Shown piece after piece: positions 1-10,703 of a stretch of 64,000 nucleotides of DNA. Made by a program: the position numbers and the translations under genes. A model generated the notes under the pieces. The model was not told where the DNA came from and made no database searches. It saw only the letters and a list, made by a program, of their open reading frames with translations. The stretch lies in NCBI RefSeq assembly GCF_047948215.1, contig NC_134465.1, positions 15,830,022 through 15,894,021 of the forward strand. The letters are read 5' to 3'. The stretch's first letter is position 1. Every line of letters begins with the position of its first letter. This stretch comes from Lycorma delicatula (Eukaryota > Arthropoda > Insecta > Hemiptera > Fulgoridae).

Positions 1-1500
1 TTGTTATTTAATGGGTTTTGAACCGAGCGATTTATATATTTGTAAACTATCCCGCGCGTTGATATTATGGCCTTTATTATCTTCATAGCTTTAAAGATTA
101 CATTATAATCATGTCTCGTATTCAAAATATGACGCGGTTAAATTGAATTTTTCTGGCCGATTCAATCTTACAGCAGCTATATGTTGTTGGTATAAGAACC
201 CTTTACGCTTATCTTTTCGATCGATATTCGCGTTAATTTTCATTTTTGCATTATTACTAGTTTTATATGCTTTTTTTTTACAGATTCCTTTCCCGAATAA
301 ATTCGTGATTTTTTAATTTTCAGTCCCTATACAGTAAAATAGCGTACATTTTTTGTCCCTTGCATTACTACTATGCGAACTTAATCGAGTATACTCGTAT
401 TTATTTATACGAAATTAATTACTGGTTATTTTCATTTTTGTGCATAGTTTAATCTGCCGTGTCTGGACTATAACCGTTAAACATTGTTACTTGCTGCATG
501 TATTTAAGTTGAAACTCAAAATTTGCGACGCTTATTGGTAATTTCAATGCTATTAAGCATAGGTCTCTACAGTCCGACAATTTTTGGTTTATCGCATGAT
601 TTTATTTATTCTGTATTTTCATAACCGCGTTAGAGTAGGCTTCCTGTAAATATTCAATTTCGATCTGCGATGATTTCTAGTAACGGTGAGATATAAATAA
701 TTAAGTTTTCTGTCGCTCTCTTCTTCAAAAGTAAACTCTATATTATCGCGCAAACTATTAATTAGACTGTACTCTACTATTAGGTTCATTACGTATATTT
801 TCATTATACTCGTACATAACAAAAATATCATCAACATTTCGAAAATATACGACAATATCGTTATTTTATCTCAGGGCATTATTTACCTGTAAATCTTACA
901 AAAGTATTTCGGATAATATACTAGCGTTCGGGTCCCCCGTCACGAGTCCAATTTTTTATCGGTGGATATTATTAAATCTAATTCTTAACTAATTTTTAAT
1001 CTGTTTAATATATGCAAAATTTTGATAATTTTTGTTACGATTTTTCAGTTATAATACTAATGACTTCATTTGTAGGAATGTTTGTTAAAATATTATTATA
1101 ATCAAATTAAATCGTACGCTATTTATAAGATAGTGTTATTTAGTTAATTTTATCGGCCGAGTCGATTATAGAATCTGCATCACAATTCCACATTCGTTTG
1201 CAAAACACGTGTTATCGGTTTAGATAACTTATAGTTTGGATTCCAATAAAATTCCCTAAAGGTCCTACTGGGAATTTCTTCGTGTATTTTCGGTATCCAT
1301 TATATTATCGGGGCACGTGTAGTTTTTGTGTAAACAATCTTAACCTGTTTTATTTACATAATCGGAACGGTTTATACAATTTTTAATGTTGTTTTGAAGA
1401 CTCCGTGTAGGATCTTTAACTAGTAATTCGAACAGTCTCTGATGTAACGTATCGTTCCGTTTTGCTTATGTAATCGTTTTTTCATAATGCATTCAGCCTT
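1..1500 (-). mobile_element. Penelope-like element fragment, reverse transcriptase plus partial GIY-YIG end (decayed)
   Basis: Reading the minus strand downward from about 1500, several frames join into a Penelope-type reverse transcriptase. Visible blocks are a KDPT block near 1410, a GYRKYTKKFPVGPLGNF block at about 1305-1240 (the family's YGLPKIHK-PLRPIV region), GLVTGDPNASILSEIL at about 947-900 (family G-L-P-M-G-S-P-L-S), and an ORF at 855-619 ending in RNHRRSKLNIYRKPT. An NGYSPDTAD block lies near 470. Below 240 it runs into the GIY-YIG tail also present in plus orientation at 1985-2250, but about 80 bp of the nuclease core is missing here. Stops and frameshifts throughout show it is dead. 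The 3' end lies off the window. Family assignment is firm; the 5' limit is approximate. Confidence 0.8.
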
Positions 1501-1934
1501 ACTGTTATGCACTTTTGGAACAATTGAATCGTCGTGTCTGTTATCAACGATTCTATATTATAGTTACTATTATTTATTTAAAAATTCCGCTTAAATCCCA
1601 TTTCTAAGATCTCGGTTTCTCGTTTATTAAATGTTAAGATTTATTAATGCATTTTTTAAAATTAATCTTGATCTTCAACATTTTTTATCGTATCGAGATA
1701 TTTTTTATTTTGGATTCATATTAGGTTTTTTTAATATATTTTATTTCATATTATATTTAGCTTGTTTTCTGCACCCGATATTACTGTGTGGCGTATTAGC
1801 TCGTATTCAACATCGGCCTCCATTTTTAATATATTTAGATGTAAATTATGTACTTTGAAATTTAACTTATCGTTTTTTATATGCGACGATTTTATTTAAT
1901 TTCTAACCCGGCACTTTTTCGATTTTTATTTTAG
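1501..1934. other. AT-rich spacer between the two Penelope fragments
   Basis: A 75-codon plus-strand ORF at 1631-1858 is rich in Phe, Tyr and Ile, as expected from AT-rich random sequence, and matches nothing I recognise. No repeat boundary could be placed. Confidence 0.4.
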
Positions 1935-2520
1935 AAATGCATAAACACAAATATCGATCAAATAGATAAACGCAATGGTTCTGGTGTGTACAAAATGACT
2001 TGCGAATCCTGTCGTATTATATATATCGACCGAACAACAAATTTTAAAAATAGGTACAAACAACGCATAGTTGCTGTAAAATTGAATCGGCCAGAAAAAT
2101 CACATTACCCACGTCGTATTTTTTATGCGGGATATGAATATGATGTTATCGATAAAGCTGTGAAGATAATAGAGGTTATATATGAACGCGTGGAAAAGTT
2201 TACAAATATATAAAAATAAAAATCTCTCGGTTCAAAACCCATTAAACAACAAACTGAATTCGCTACATGTTTTCTGCATCGGCAATAAAAGATGAAAATT
2301 AATAGATTTTTAATCGATTCAGGCCTAAACTTAGACCGGATAACACGGCGATTTGCTTGCGTGCTTCTTGTAAATGCACGCATTAATATATAATATTGCG
2401 GTGTTATGGTATGTGTTTTTTTGTTTGTAAGACTACGACACGTAATTACGGATATTTTCATTCCCTGATGATGCTGATACATCGATGAGGCGAAACACGA
2501 GGGAAAAATATATGACGAAT
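1935..2520 (+). mobile_element. Penelope-like element 3' fragment with GIY-YIG endonuclease end
   Basis: The plus frame at about 1938-2213 contains GSGVYKMTCESC, the G-V-Y half of a GIY-YIG nuclease, then IIYIDR where the family has YIG (the glycine is replaced by Asp). A GYEYDVIDKAVKIIEV tail follows, like the TGHxY-NI block of Penelope elements. The non-coding end at about 2465-2510, with a ccctgatgatg motif and a gaggcgaaacacgag motif, is what such elements carry after the ORF. The segment 2040-2250 is a diverged inverted copy of 1-210. No RT is recognisable upstream in plus orientation, so this is a truncated copy. Confidence 0.75.
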
Positions 2521-3069
2521 GTACAGCAGGTAATTAATATATATATTCGCTTACATCATACAAAATAATACGACCATTTTCGTATTGCTCAGCTTAATAT
2601 TTTGACGTCCTTTGTGAACGGTCCTATTAAGCTTTAGTTTATAGTTAATTTTTTATACATTACACAAGGGTGTAAAAGATATTATCATCGATTTATTTAA
2701 AAGTGAATTAAAAGATTTCTTTTTATAGGAACAATTTTAGTACTTTGATAATTTTTTTTACAAAACGATTAAGAGATAAATCTGAATTTTCTGTACTCTA
2801 GTTTTATGATGAATTTAAATATGTATCAAATACGCCTTCTAAATTATTATTTTATTCTGTGCATATTTTATTTATTTATACTCGAGTAGATGCATTATTA
2901 TTACGAAGCGATAAAGTACGGTGTTCCTCTTAATATGGTTAAAATTAAATATACGTTTCTACAATTTTTTTAATTTATTTTTAACTTGAATGTACTGTTT
3001 TTATTAGTAAATTACATTGCGATTTGTTAAAACAATTTCTATTTATTTTTTATTTTTTTGAATATGTTT

Positions 3070-3106
<37 letters not shown>

Positions 3107-3605
3107 TATATAATCTAATTATTTTAAAAATACGATACAATTTTTTAAAACATACGTTCTATCGGAGCCCTGCTTCCTTCCGAGTCAGGTGCCCTTTTTG
3201 TACCCGGATCTATGGAAGTAATGGACACTTATAATTAAAATCTGATTTGGACCCATATCACTTCCTTGTACGTCTATTAAATTACATATACACATATTTT
3301 GAAATGGAATGTACATAAAATTTTATTTCAGTAATAACTTCCGATATTTTTTCATATTTTTTTCTGTCTGTTATTATTGAATTATTAACTATCGTAAAAG
3401 TTTTTTTTACAATCAGAAATCAATAATTGCTAATAAATCAATATACTTAACTAAAAAAAAAAGTAAAAAAAGAGATTCATTCGAAACTCTCTTTATATGA
3501 GGTTCTTAAATTTAAAAAAATATTTTTTTTAAATTTTGCATTTCCACGGATTTACACTTTCGAAAATTAGTAAATTTGTTCGACATATTTTATATTTTCC
3601 TTTTT
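2521..3605. other. AT-rich non-coding DNA with a poly(A) run
   Basis: No coding signal seen. An adenine run of more than 30 bases starts at about 3074 and is followed by a short TA run. It could be the tail of an old retrotransposed insertion, but I could not identify a body upstream. Confidence 0.5.
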
Positions 3606-3725
3606 CCACGACGGGTGTAGCATCTCATCTGTTTCATCTGGAGGTTTCGGGTTTGATTCCCGGTCAGGAATGCCTTGTTTTAACTCGCTACGAAATTCGG
3701 TTTTTCCATCTGTAATCGTTATCGG
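3606..3725 (+). repeat. Diverged tRNA-derived SINE, family B
   Basis: The segment has a B-box-like block (gggtttgattcc, 3649-3660) followed by cggtcaggaatgcc and a ctcgctacgaaatt block. This is the same order as the better copy at 45691-45851 (gggttcgaattcc, ggtcaggcatgg, cacgctacaaat). The A box is degraded. Family B is named here only for this window. Confidence 0.6.
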
Positions 3726-4125
3726 GCGTCGATCTAGATAAAACTTTTCATAAAAGATTCACGCTATTAAACGTCTAATCGTCTTGAGACTTACAATGTT
3801 ATCGGTCGACTAATACGTATTAGTTGTGTTGAACGACTAGCAAAAACTAACGGACTAAAATTCCAGGGTGATGTTATTATATTTCTTAAATAATTTTCTG
3901 TTAACTTACCGAGTTTAAGTTCATTACTAATTACAATTTTTTATTCTGAAAAAAGCCATCGTTTTTCACTTTTTTACCCCCACTCGCCAGTCAAATGAGG
4001 CACGCAAAAAAAGTCTAAAATTATGTCCTACTAACTACTTAAAAATTAATTTTTTTTTATTGTACTCAAAAAGTTTGTTCACTGACAATTTGCCGTTTTT
4101 CTGTTTTTTAATAATTTTATAAAAT

Positions 4126-4184
<59 letters not shown>

Positions 4185-5957
4185 AAACATTAATTTAAGA
4201 AATACTCGTAATCTATTTTTTCAGTTTGCGAACCATATTCCAAAACTGCAAGGGACCGTCGTGGGGAAGCAAACCATAAATTTTAAATTAAACGTTAGAA
4301 TTGTGAAATTTATTCTAAAGTACATTGAAAAATAAACATTTTGACGTAAAAATCTTCGGACTACGATAACGCTAACCAAAATCGTATTAACTGCAACGGA
4401 GAAATATATAAAAATAATATTTTAAGATATTAAAATATTTAAAGAGATTTTTGTAACGAAGTAATCATTAAAATTTAATATTCGTAATTCTGCTTCCTTA
4501 GTCGAGCTCCTTCTTTCAAATTAAAAGAATATAAAGGTAAGTACTGTAGATTAATTTTTACGTATATATTGTATAGTTGTTACATTAGATAAATTTGTAA
4601 TTATAAAAAATAGATGCTGATCTATTTCATAAATCGGGTAACTTAAGTTGAAAGTTTAAATATTTTTAAGCTAACGTTATGCGTTCCATAGGATTTTAAA
4701 AAAAGATCTTTTTATTAACAACGCCAAATACGTTAATATTTATAGAGTTAATTAAAACTTATTCTACAATAACTTAATTTTTGCAATACAGTTTTTAATG
4801 TTAATTATGAAAATTGTTATGTATTTTTTACCGACAATGAATGTTAAACGTCGAAATGAACTACCAGTTTTAGATTTTAGGTCTTTTTTTTTGTAAAGAG
4901 TTCACAGTTCTTTCTTTACTTACATATTTGTATAAAATAAAAAAAGGCATTTAGGCTAAAGATTATCAGCTCGCGTATTACTCTGTTGAAAAGGGATTGA
5001 ACGTACAGTGTATCATTTCATAACAAAAGAGATACATCGATCTGCGCTTTGCACTTTCTTTCGTAGACTTTCTTACAGCTATCCGGCGCAAGAAAAACAT
5101 TAAATTACAAGCGGTAAAAACAAAGTCGAGCGTAACGATTTTAACTTTATACCCGTAACGAAAAGAATGAATTTGTCGCTCGTAGATCTCGATGTCAACT
5201 TCGGCTAAGCGAATAAGGCGACGGGAATCCGTTTAAGTTCTTATTGTATTTAGTAAGGCTGACCCGTGATGTCTGCTTTAAAACGGTCATCTTAAAAGCA
5301 GCTAGTGACTCGTTCGTCACTCGTTCTGTAGTTCTCCAGTAGGTGAAACTTATACGCACCAAACGGTCGATATCACGATGAAAGCCGATCGTAAAATAAT
5401 CTACAAAACGATTCAGAAAAATATTTTTGTACGAAATTAGAATAGCGAGAAATACGCAGGACAGCTTCCGATAAGTCTGGCGCCACGTTTAACAGATAAG
5501 AGTTCAATTTTCTAATACCGATAATTAATAGCAACTAAGTTTTTTATTTTACCTAAATCATAACATTTCACCGGGTGCAGATCGGTTAGTCAAAACAAAT
5601 CAATCTGTATTACAATTCTGTACGGATCGATTAATATATATTAATGATTTCACCATTTCAGTATAAAATCTTAAAATCCGCGTACAAATCGCAGGCTATT
5701 TTTGGAACCGTCATTCCGTGCGCGGGTGTGTTAGTTATAAAACTTGTCCTTATCTCGCATATCAGTTATATTACTTGTAGGGTTTATTGAAATATTTCGA
5801 AATTATTTTACTGTGTTTGCATCATAGAAGAATAACATCGAATGAAGCTTTGTCACGACAGCGCAATTTTTACGTTATCAGTTCGTTTCTACTCAGAGGC
5901 TGGATATTATTTTGTTTTTTTTTGTCTGTTATCAACATAATACGGTATACGGTCCTG
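3726..5957. other. AT-rich non-coding DNA with a CA/TA microsatellite
   Basis: A compound microsatellite (CA)n(TA)n occupies about 4123-4180. Nothing else with coding character was seen. A GC-richer stretch at about 5090-5480 has no ORF or motif I can name. Confidence 0.5.
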
Positions 5958-6993
5958 TTTTTTTTTTTTTTTTTTGTCTTCAGTCATTTGACTGGTTTGA
6001 TGCAGCTGTCCAAGATTCCCTATCTAGTGCTAGTCGTTTCATTTCAGTATACCCTCTACATCCTACATCCCCAACAATTTGTTTTACATACTCCAAACGT
6101 GGCCTGCCTACACAATTTTTCCCTTCTACCTGTCCTTCCAATATTAAAGCGACTATTCCAGGATGCCTTAGTATGTGGCCTATAAGTCTGTCTCTTCTTT
6201 TAACTATATTTTTCCAAACGCTTCTTTCTTCATTTATTTGCCGCAATACCTCTTCATTTGTCACTTTATCCACCCGTCTGATTTTTAACATTCTCCTATA
6301 GCACCACATTTCAAAAGCTTCTAATCTTTTCTTCTCAGATACTCCGATCGTCCAAGTTTCACTTCCATATAAAGCGACACTCCAAACATATACTTTCAAA
6401 AATCTTTTCCTGAGATTTAAATTAATTTTTGATGTAAACAAATTATATTTCTTACTGAAGGCTCGTTTAGCTTGTGCTATTCGGCATTTTATATCGCTCC
6501 TGCTTCGTCCATCTTTAGTAATTTTACTTCCCAAATAACAAAATTCTTCTACCTCCATAATCTTTTCTCCTCCTATTTTCACATTCAGCGGTCCATCTTT
6601 GTTATTTCTACTACATTTCATTACTTTTGTTTTGTTCTTGTTTATTTTCACGCGATAGTTCTTGCGTAGGACTTCATCTATGCCGTTCATTGTTTCTTCT
6701 AAATCCTTTTTACTCTCGGCTAGAATTACTATATCATCAGCAAATCGTAGCATCTTTATCTTTTCACCTTGTACTGTTACTCCGAATCTAAATTGTTCTT
6801 TAATATCATTAACTGCTAGTTCCATGTAAAGATTAAAAAGTAACGGAGATAGGGAACATCCTTGTCGGACTCCCTTTCTTATTAGGGCTTCTTTCTTATG
6901 TTCTTCAATTGTTATTGTTGCTGTTTGGTTCCTGTACATGTTAGCAATTGTTCTTCTATCTGTATTTGAACCCTAATTTTTTTAAAATGCTGA
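5958..6993 (-). mobile_element. 5'-truncated non-LTR retrotransposon (LINE copy 1) with 9-bp target duplication
   Basis: A minus-strand ORF (6939-5980, 319 aa, open a little upstream to about DRRTIAN near 6965) carries RT motifs RKGVRQGCSLSPLLFNLYME (residues about 22-41) and RFADDIVILAES (65-76). The C-terminal region typical of RTE-like elements follows: YGSETWT near 188, then RLEAFEMWCYRRMLKI and GHILRH. The endonuclease and RT N-terminus are missing, so it is 5'-truncated but otherwise open. A T run at 5958-5975 is the poly(A) tail on the minus strand. The 9-mer acggtcctg flanks the insert at 5949-5957 and 6994-7002. A shorter, nearly identical copy is at 38479-38946, so the family was active fairly recently. 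Clade assignment (RTE-like) is by motif memory only. Confidence 0.88.
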
Positions 6994-7002
6994 ACGGTCC
7001 TG

Positions 7003-7790
7003 ATTATCCGCTAATGTAACACGGCTAGTACGAATAATACGGTTACTTCGCGATAAAGAGATTTGGTTATTTATTTATCCCGGTTAAAGAGAGTCGGTGT
7101 CTAAATTTTCAGGCGATTCATTTATTGCTACGTTACAAACCGAGAATGATCCTACTCTATCAGGAATAAAAATGATTATTTTCCGTTCCGATTACGTAAG
7201 CACGATCCTAATTAGAATCTTGACGTACGGATTTAAAACTGAAATGTTATCTAAGCCTAACCGATCCGGAAGTCGTTTAGAAAAAGTTTCTGTAGTAAAG
7301 TCCTGAGCTTGTACTCAGAAAATATATTTTCTTATACCGCATCTTTAACCCTATCGATCCAAAATCGTTGATCGGTAATGTGTTGTTACCGTTCCAGGAA
7401 AAGAACCTTGTTCTATGCAGTCGTCACATATACGTTACCTAGAGGGGCTTCTTTGGTGAAGTTTGTGTTTGTTTTATTTGTATCGGTGGATAGTTCGTGG
7501 CTTCCTACTGTTCATTCTTCTCCTTCGTTCTTGATCCTTTTTTTACCGTAATCTGTCGTAGATTTTCATTAAACGACCGTTGGATACGCGCCAAAAATTC
7601 GGGTTCCTTTTCGGTTTTCTAAATTCTTAATCTTTTTGAAGCCGTATTCTTATGAGGATTCTTGTATTTAATTAGGCGATCGTAAAAATAATCAAGACTC
7701 GAACTGAAGTACTTGCAGGGTAAACCCAGGTCACGCACATCATTTTGTTAATTACGTACACAAATAAGTTAATGTATCCGTTATTGATAT
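7003..7790. other. Non-coding DNA, nothing recognised
   Basis: Short ORFs such as 7097-7306 show no recognisable motif. Base composition is slightly less AT-rich than the surroundings. Confidence 0.5.
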
Positions 7791-7829
7791 GTTTACTTAT
7801 CGATAACGTATCGATATCGATAAGTAAAC
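7791..7829. promoter_or_regulatory. Palindrome with three TATCGATA (DRE/BEAF-type) sites
   Basis: A perfect inverted repeat has 14-bp arms gtttacttatcgat (7791-7804) and its complement (7816-7829) around an 11-base centre. TATCGATA occurs at 7798-7805, 7809-7816 and 7815-7822. In Drosophila this octamer is the DREF-binding DRE, and CGATA is bound by the BEAF-32 boundary factor. The cluster is about 2 kb upstream of the TATA box of the CDK-inhibitor gene. Whether it acts on that gene is inference. Confidence 0.4.
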
Positions 7830-9740
7830 GTAAGTCGATAACACGTACCGTTATCGATTTTAGACGTATTTTATTTATTATATTACAAAAAATGTCGGTG
7901 TACGTATGTCCAGTGTATTAAGTTGTTTCGTGATAAAAACGGTAGCCTATGTTAACTTGTTCACAAATCTTTACACCGGCCGTTTCAGTTTTTTTATAAC
8001 TACGGTGCATATAAAGCATCTGAAGTGACAAAACGGTTTTTAAACAAGCAAAACCCTTTCTCTGAAAGTAACGATAAATTTAAAATTAATCCCTAAGGAT
8101 AAATTTTAAATTTATCCTTAGGGAGCCGAATTGAAGCGTCTTTTGTCTGTCTGAATATCGCCTACGACTAGGCGTTTTGATGAATAACAATGTACACCGG
8201 TTCGGTATAAAGAAGGAATGCGTTCGAGTGGAGCGTATAGTTAGCGCTAGCCTCGCTATAAAATACATTGACGGTTCGAGCGTCGGCGGAATCGATTATA
8301 TTTTAACGTTAGCGACCCCTGTATATAGTCTACAGCCACCGTTTTGTGGACGGGTTATTTTTAATAAACGGGTTCGCGTATGGATCGCTCGGCCTGGCGA
8401 TCCGTGCGCGTAAGAAGCTTCAGGTTTACGTGTTACACGACCGAAGGATGCATCTGCGTACGAGCCTCGAGTAAATTTAAACTCCATTAGATATCCGAAA
8501 ACCTGCACGATATCGTACGGTTCAATTAATCGAATAAAGAAGAAAACGTAAAACTAATTTCACCGTTTTCTTCAGTATACTTGGTATTGTACGCTTGTTA
8601 CTCTTGAGCTTAATCGAACCGTTTTCAAAAAATTATCCTTGTACGTCACTTCAGCCTCTTACATCGTTTCAGTTTTGGTAGTCGTGAAACAATATCGTAC
8701 TTTTATCGGTGTAAGGAGGAAATTATTTGTTAAGACCGAATGCCACTGCGTTTTTGCGGGTTTAGCATGATGATCGTTAAGAGAGTATTCGGTAGGTCGC
8801 TGAGGAATCTGTAAGATACGACGACCAGAACGCGATCGAAGTTAACGCACCAATAATTTAATGTATCTGTTTAAGGAAGAATGGAATCGGTAATTACTAC
8901 GTTCCTTTTGATTTAGGATACTCGTGTTGCGCTGACTTGGCTTTCTATTACGGTGGATAATAGTACACAGACGGTGTAATTTAATTATTACAATGCAAGG
9001 GACGTTTTGATAGACAAAATGTTACCCGTCGTAGAGCAACTTATCCCTCTCTTATGTACCTATCAAAATCTTTGAAAACTAGAAAAAACGCTTTGTTAAC
9101 TTTATTTAAAATATTGAGAAACGTAAAATTAATACGAACTGACTCGCGCTGAACCTTGTCGTTAAATCGACGTAAATTGCCTTTTAGATCGCATTTTACT
9201 AAATTTTAATTTAATCGATTTAAAGTCATAAACTATTAATTTTATTAAAAGTCGCACGATTTTTTTTAATGTAATAAAACTATTACGTTTTCAATCTTTC
9301 ATCGATGAAAAAATATAGGCAATACCGACGTAATCTGAATAATATTATTTTACTAAAAATATAATACGAACATGTATATACGGATTTCTCAATTTATTTT
9401 TTTTTTCGCGTACATTCGATAAAATTTAAACATTTTGTTGTTCTTATTTGAATTTTGTATATTATAGGAAATAAATAAATCGATTTTATAAAAAATTAAA
9501 TAATAATAATAATTTTCGTATTTCGTAAGATAAAGTAATAAAATTAAAAACAAAATAGTATAAAAAATAAAATACATTACAGGAGACTATTATTTAGCTA
9601 TAGGAGACTATATAATATAATAAATACAAGAGTAAAAACAAAATAAAAAATAAAAGATGACAAAATAAAGCAAGCGAAACAAGTTTCGTAATAAAATTCA
9701 AAATAAGAAGACGGTTTGAAGTTTAAAAAAAGAAAGAGTG
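7830..9740. other. Upstream non-coding region with a perfect palindrome
   Basis: It contains a perfect 35-bp palindrome at 8090-8124 (17-bp arms, one central base). A GC-richer stretch at 8160-8480 is open in both strands but matches no family I know, and 8700-9740 is plain AT-rich sequence. No coding exon was supported. Confidence 0.45.
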
Positions 9741-9749
9741 GGAGATAAA

Positions 9750-9820
9750 CCAATAAAATTAATTGTCTTAAAAATAACGTATATAAAAGCCGGTTTCTTA
9801 TTGGTTAATACGTTGGCGGG
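9750..9820 (+). promoter_or_regulatory. Core promoter candidate for the CDK-inhibitor gene (CCAAT, TATA, E2F-like)
   Basis: CCAAT lies at 9750-9754, tatataaaag at 9780-9789, an inverted CCAAT (attgg) at 9800-9804 and ttggcggg at 9813-9820, resembling the E2F core. Start of transcription would be expected near 9810-9820, giving a 5' leader of about 275 bases before the first ATG at 10094. E2F control would suit a cell-cycle inhibitor. The motifs are seen; the function is inferred. Confidence 0.5.
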
Positions 9821-10093
9821 TCGCTTAGGAGTGAGGGAAAACGGTTAGATTTTAAATTATATGAACTAGCCTTGTGCAGGAGGGGAAACATTACGCCACG
9901 AGTGTTCATAACGGCCGGTTGAGAATTTCGACGAACGTGCAGCTTGTCTTATAACATATTTTTATAGTGGTATTTTCCGAATATTGATTTACGTTTCAGT
10001 TTTTTTTCCAAGAAGTCTTAGTTTATTTTAACTAATTAAAAAAAACCGTATGTTATTTTATTTTAAATATTCTAAAAAATATATAAACGAACT

Positions 10094-10697
10094 ATGCTAA
10101 CCGTCGGTGAAATGTGTTTAATATTACCTAATATTAGATCAAATTGTTCTTCATCGTTAAACCGTTTGAATTATTTACGAAGTAATTTTAAAAAGAAAAC
10201 CGCTATGGCGTCATCTATAATACCGAGATGTCTTTTTGGTAATTCCGATACAAACAATAACGATAACGATTACAATAAAAAGAGTGCCGAAAAATTATTA
10301 GATGAACAACTCAAAATCGATCGTGAACGTTTCTTAATTCGTTTTAATTTTGATATATTATCGGAAAGTAATAAATCGATAAATTTATCGTCGAATAAAA
10401 CAAATGTAGAATCTTCAATTGATGTTATTAAAGGTAACGGTAATTTAATATCTGATGATTCGGAAAAAATTCGATTAGATGATAATGTTAATATCGAATT
10501 CTTAAATCGTGAAAAGTCTTACAATAATTCCGCTAATAATAAACAAACGAACACGACAAATGAAAGTAAAACTGTGAATAGTATTACAAATTGTAAGAAA
10601 TCGTCATCACCGATTAAAACTAAAACGTCTACATCAAATGCTACAGAATTCAAAAGAAGATCATATGTTCAGCACAAGAAACAAACTCATTTAACAG
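10094..10697 (+). CDS. dap: CDK inhibitor of the dacapo/p21/p27 family, first coding exon
   Basis: Kip/Cip proteins bind cyclin-CDK complexes in the nucleus and block cell-cycle progression. The exon encodes 201 codons plus one base. RCLFG at residues 45-49 fits the RxLFG cyclin-docking motif. FNFD at 84-87, inside DRERFLIRFNFDILSE, fits the CDK-binding W/F-x-F-D part of the inhibitory domain. An Asn/Ser-rich acidic middle (about 90-165) is the expected disordered tail. S172-P173 is a possible CDK site, and FKRRSYVQHKK (186-196) is a basic nuclear-localisation-like stretch. The exon ends with QTHLT (197-201), the first half of a PIP box, at the donor acag^gtatgt; reading on gives only GMY and a stop. 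Start: ATG 10094 opens the frame; ATG at residue 38 has a stronger context and is the alternative. The symbol is by family, not proven orthology. Confidence 0.85.
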
Positions 10698-10703
10698 GTA
10701 TGT
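10698..10703 (+). promoter_or_regulatory. 5' splice donor (phase 1) of the CDK-inhibitor exon
   Basis: The sequence acag^gtatgt is close to the ideal donor. The last exon base, G10697, is the first base of codon 202. An Asp codon (GAY) is what the PIP-box pattern Q-x-x-L-T-D needs at this place. Confidence 0.75.

Noticed and set aside
1985..2213. Host GIY-YIG repair nuclease
   Set aside because: The YIG glycine is lost, the frame is truncated, and the inverted partner at 1-1500 carries a Penelope-type reverse transcriptase.
5787..6301. Plus-strand ORFs of 129-132 codons
   Set aside because: They are antisense to the LINE reverse-transcriptase ORF and include its poly(A)/T run.
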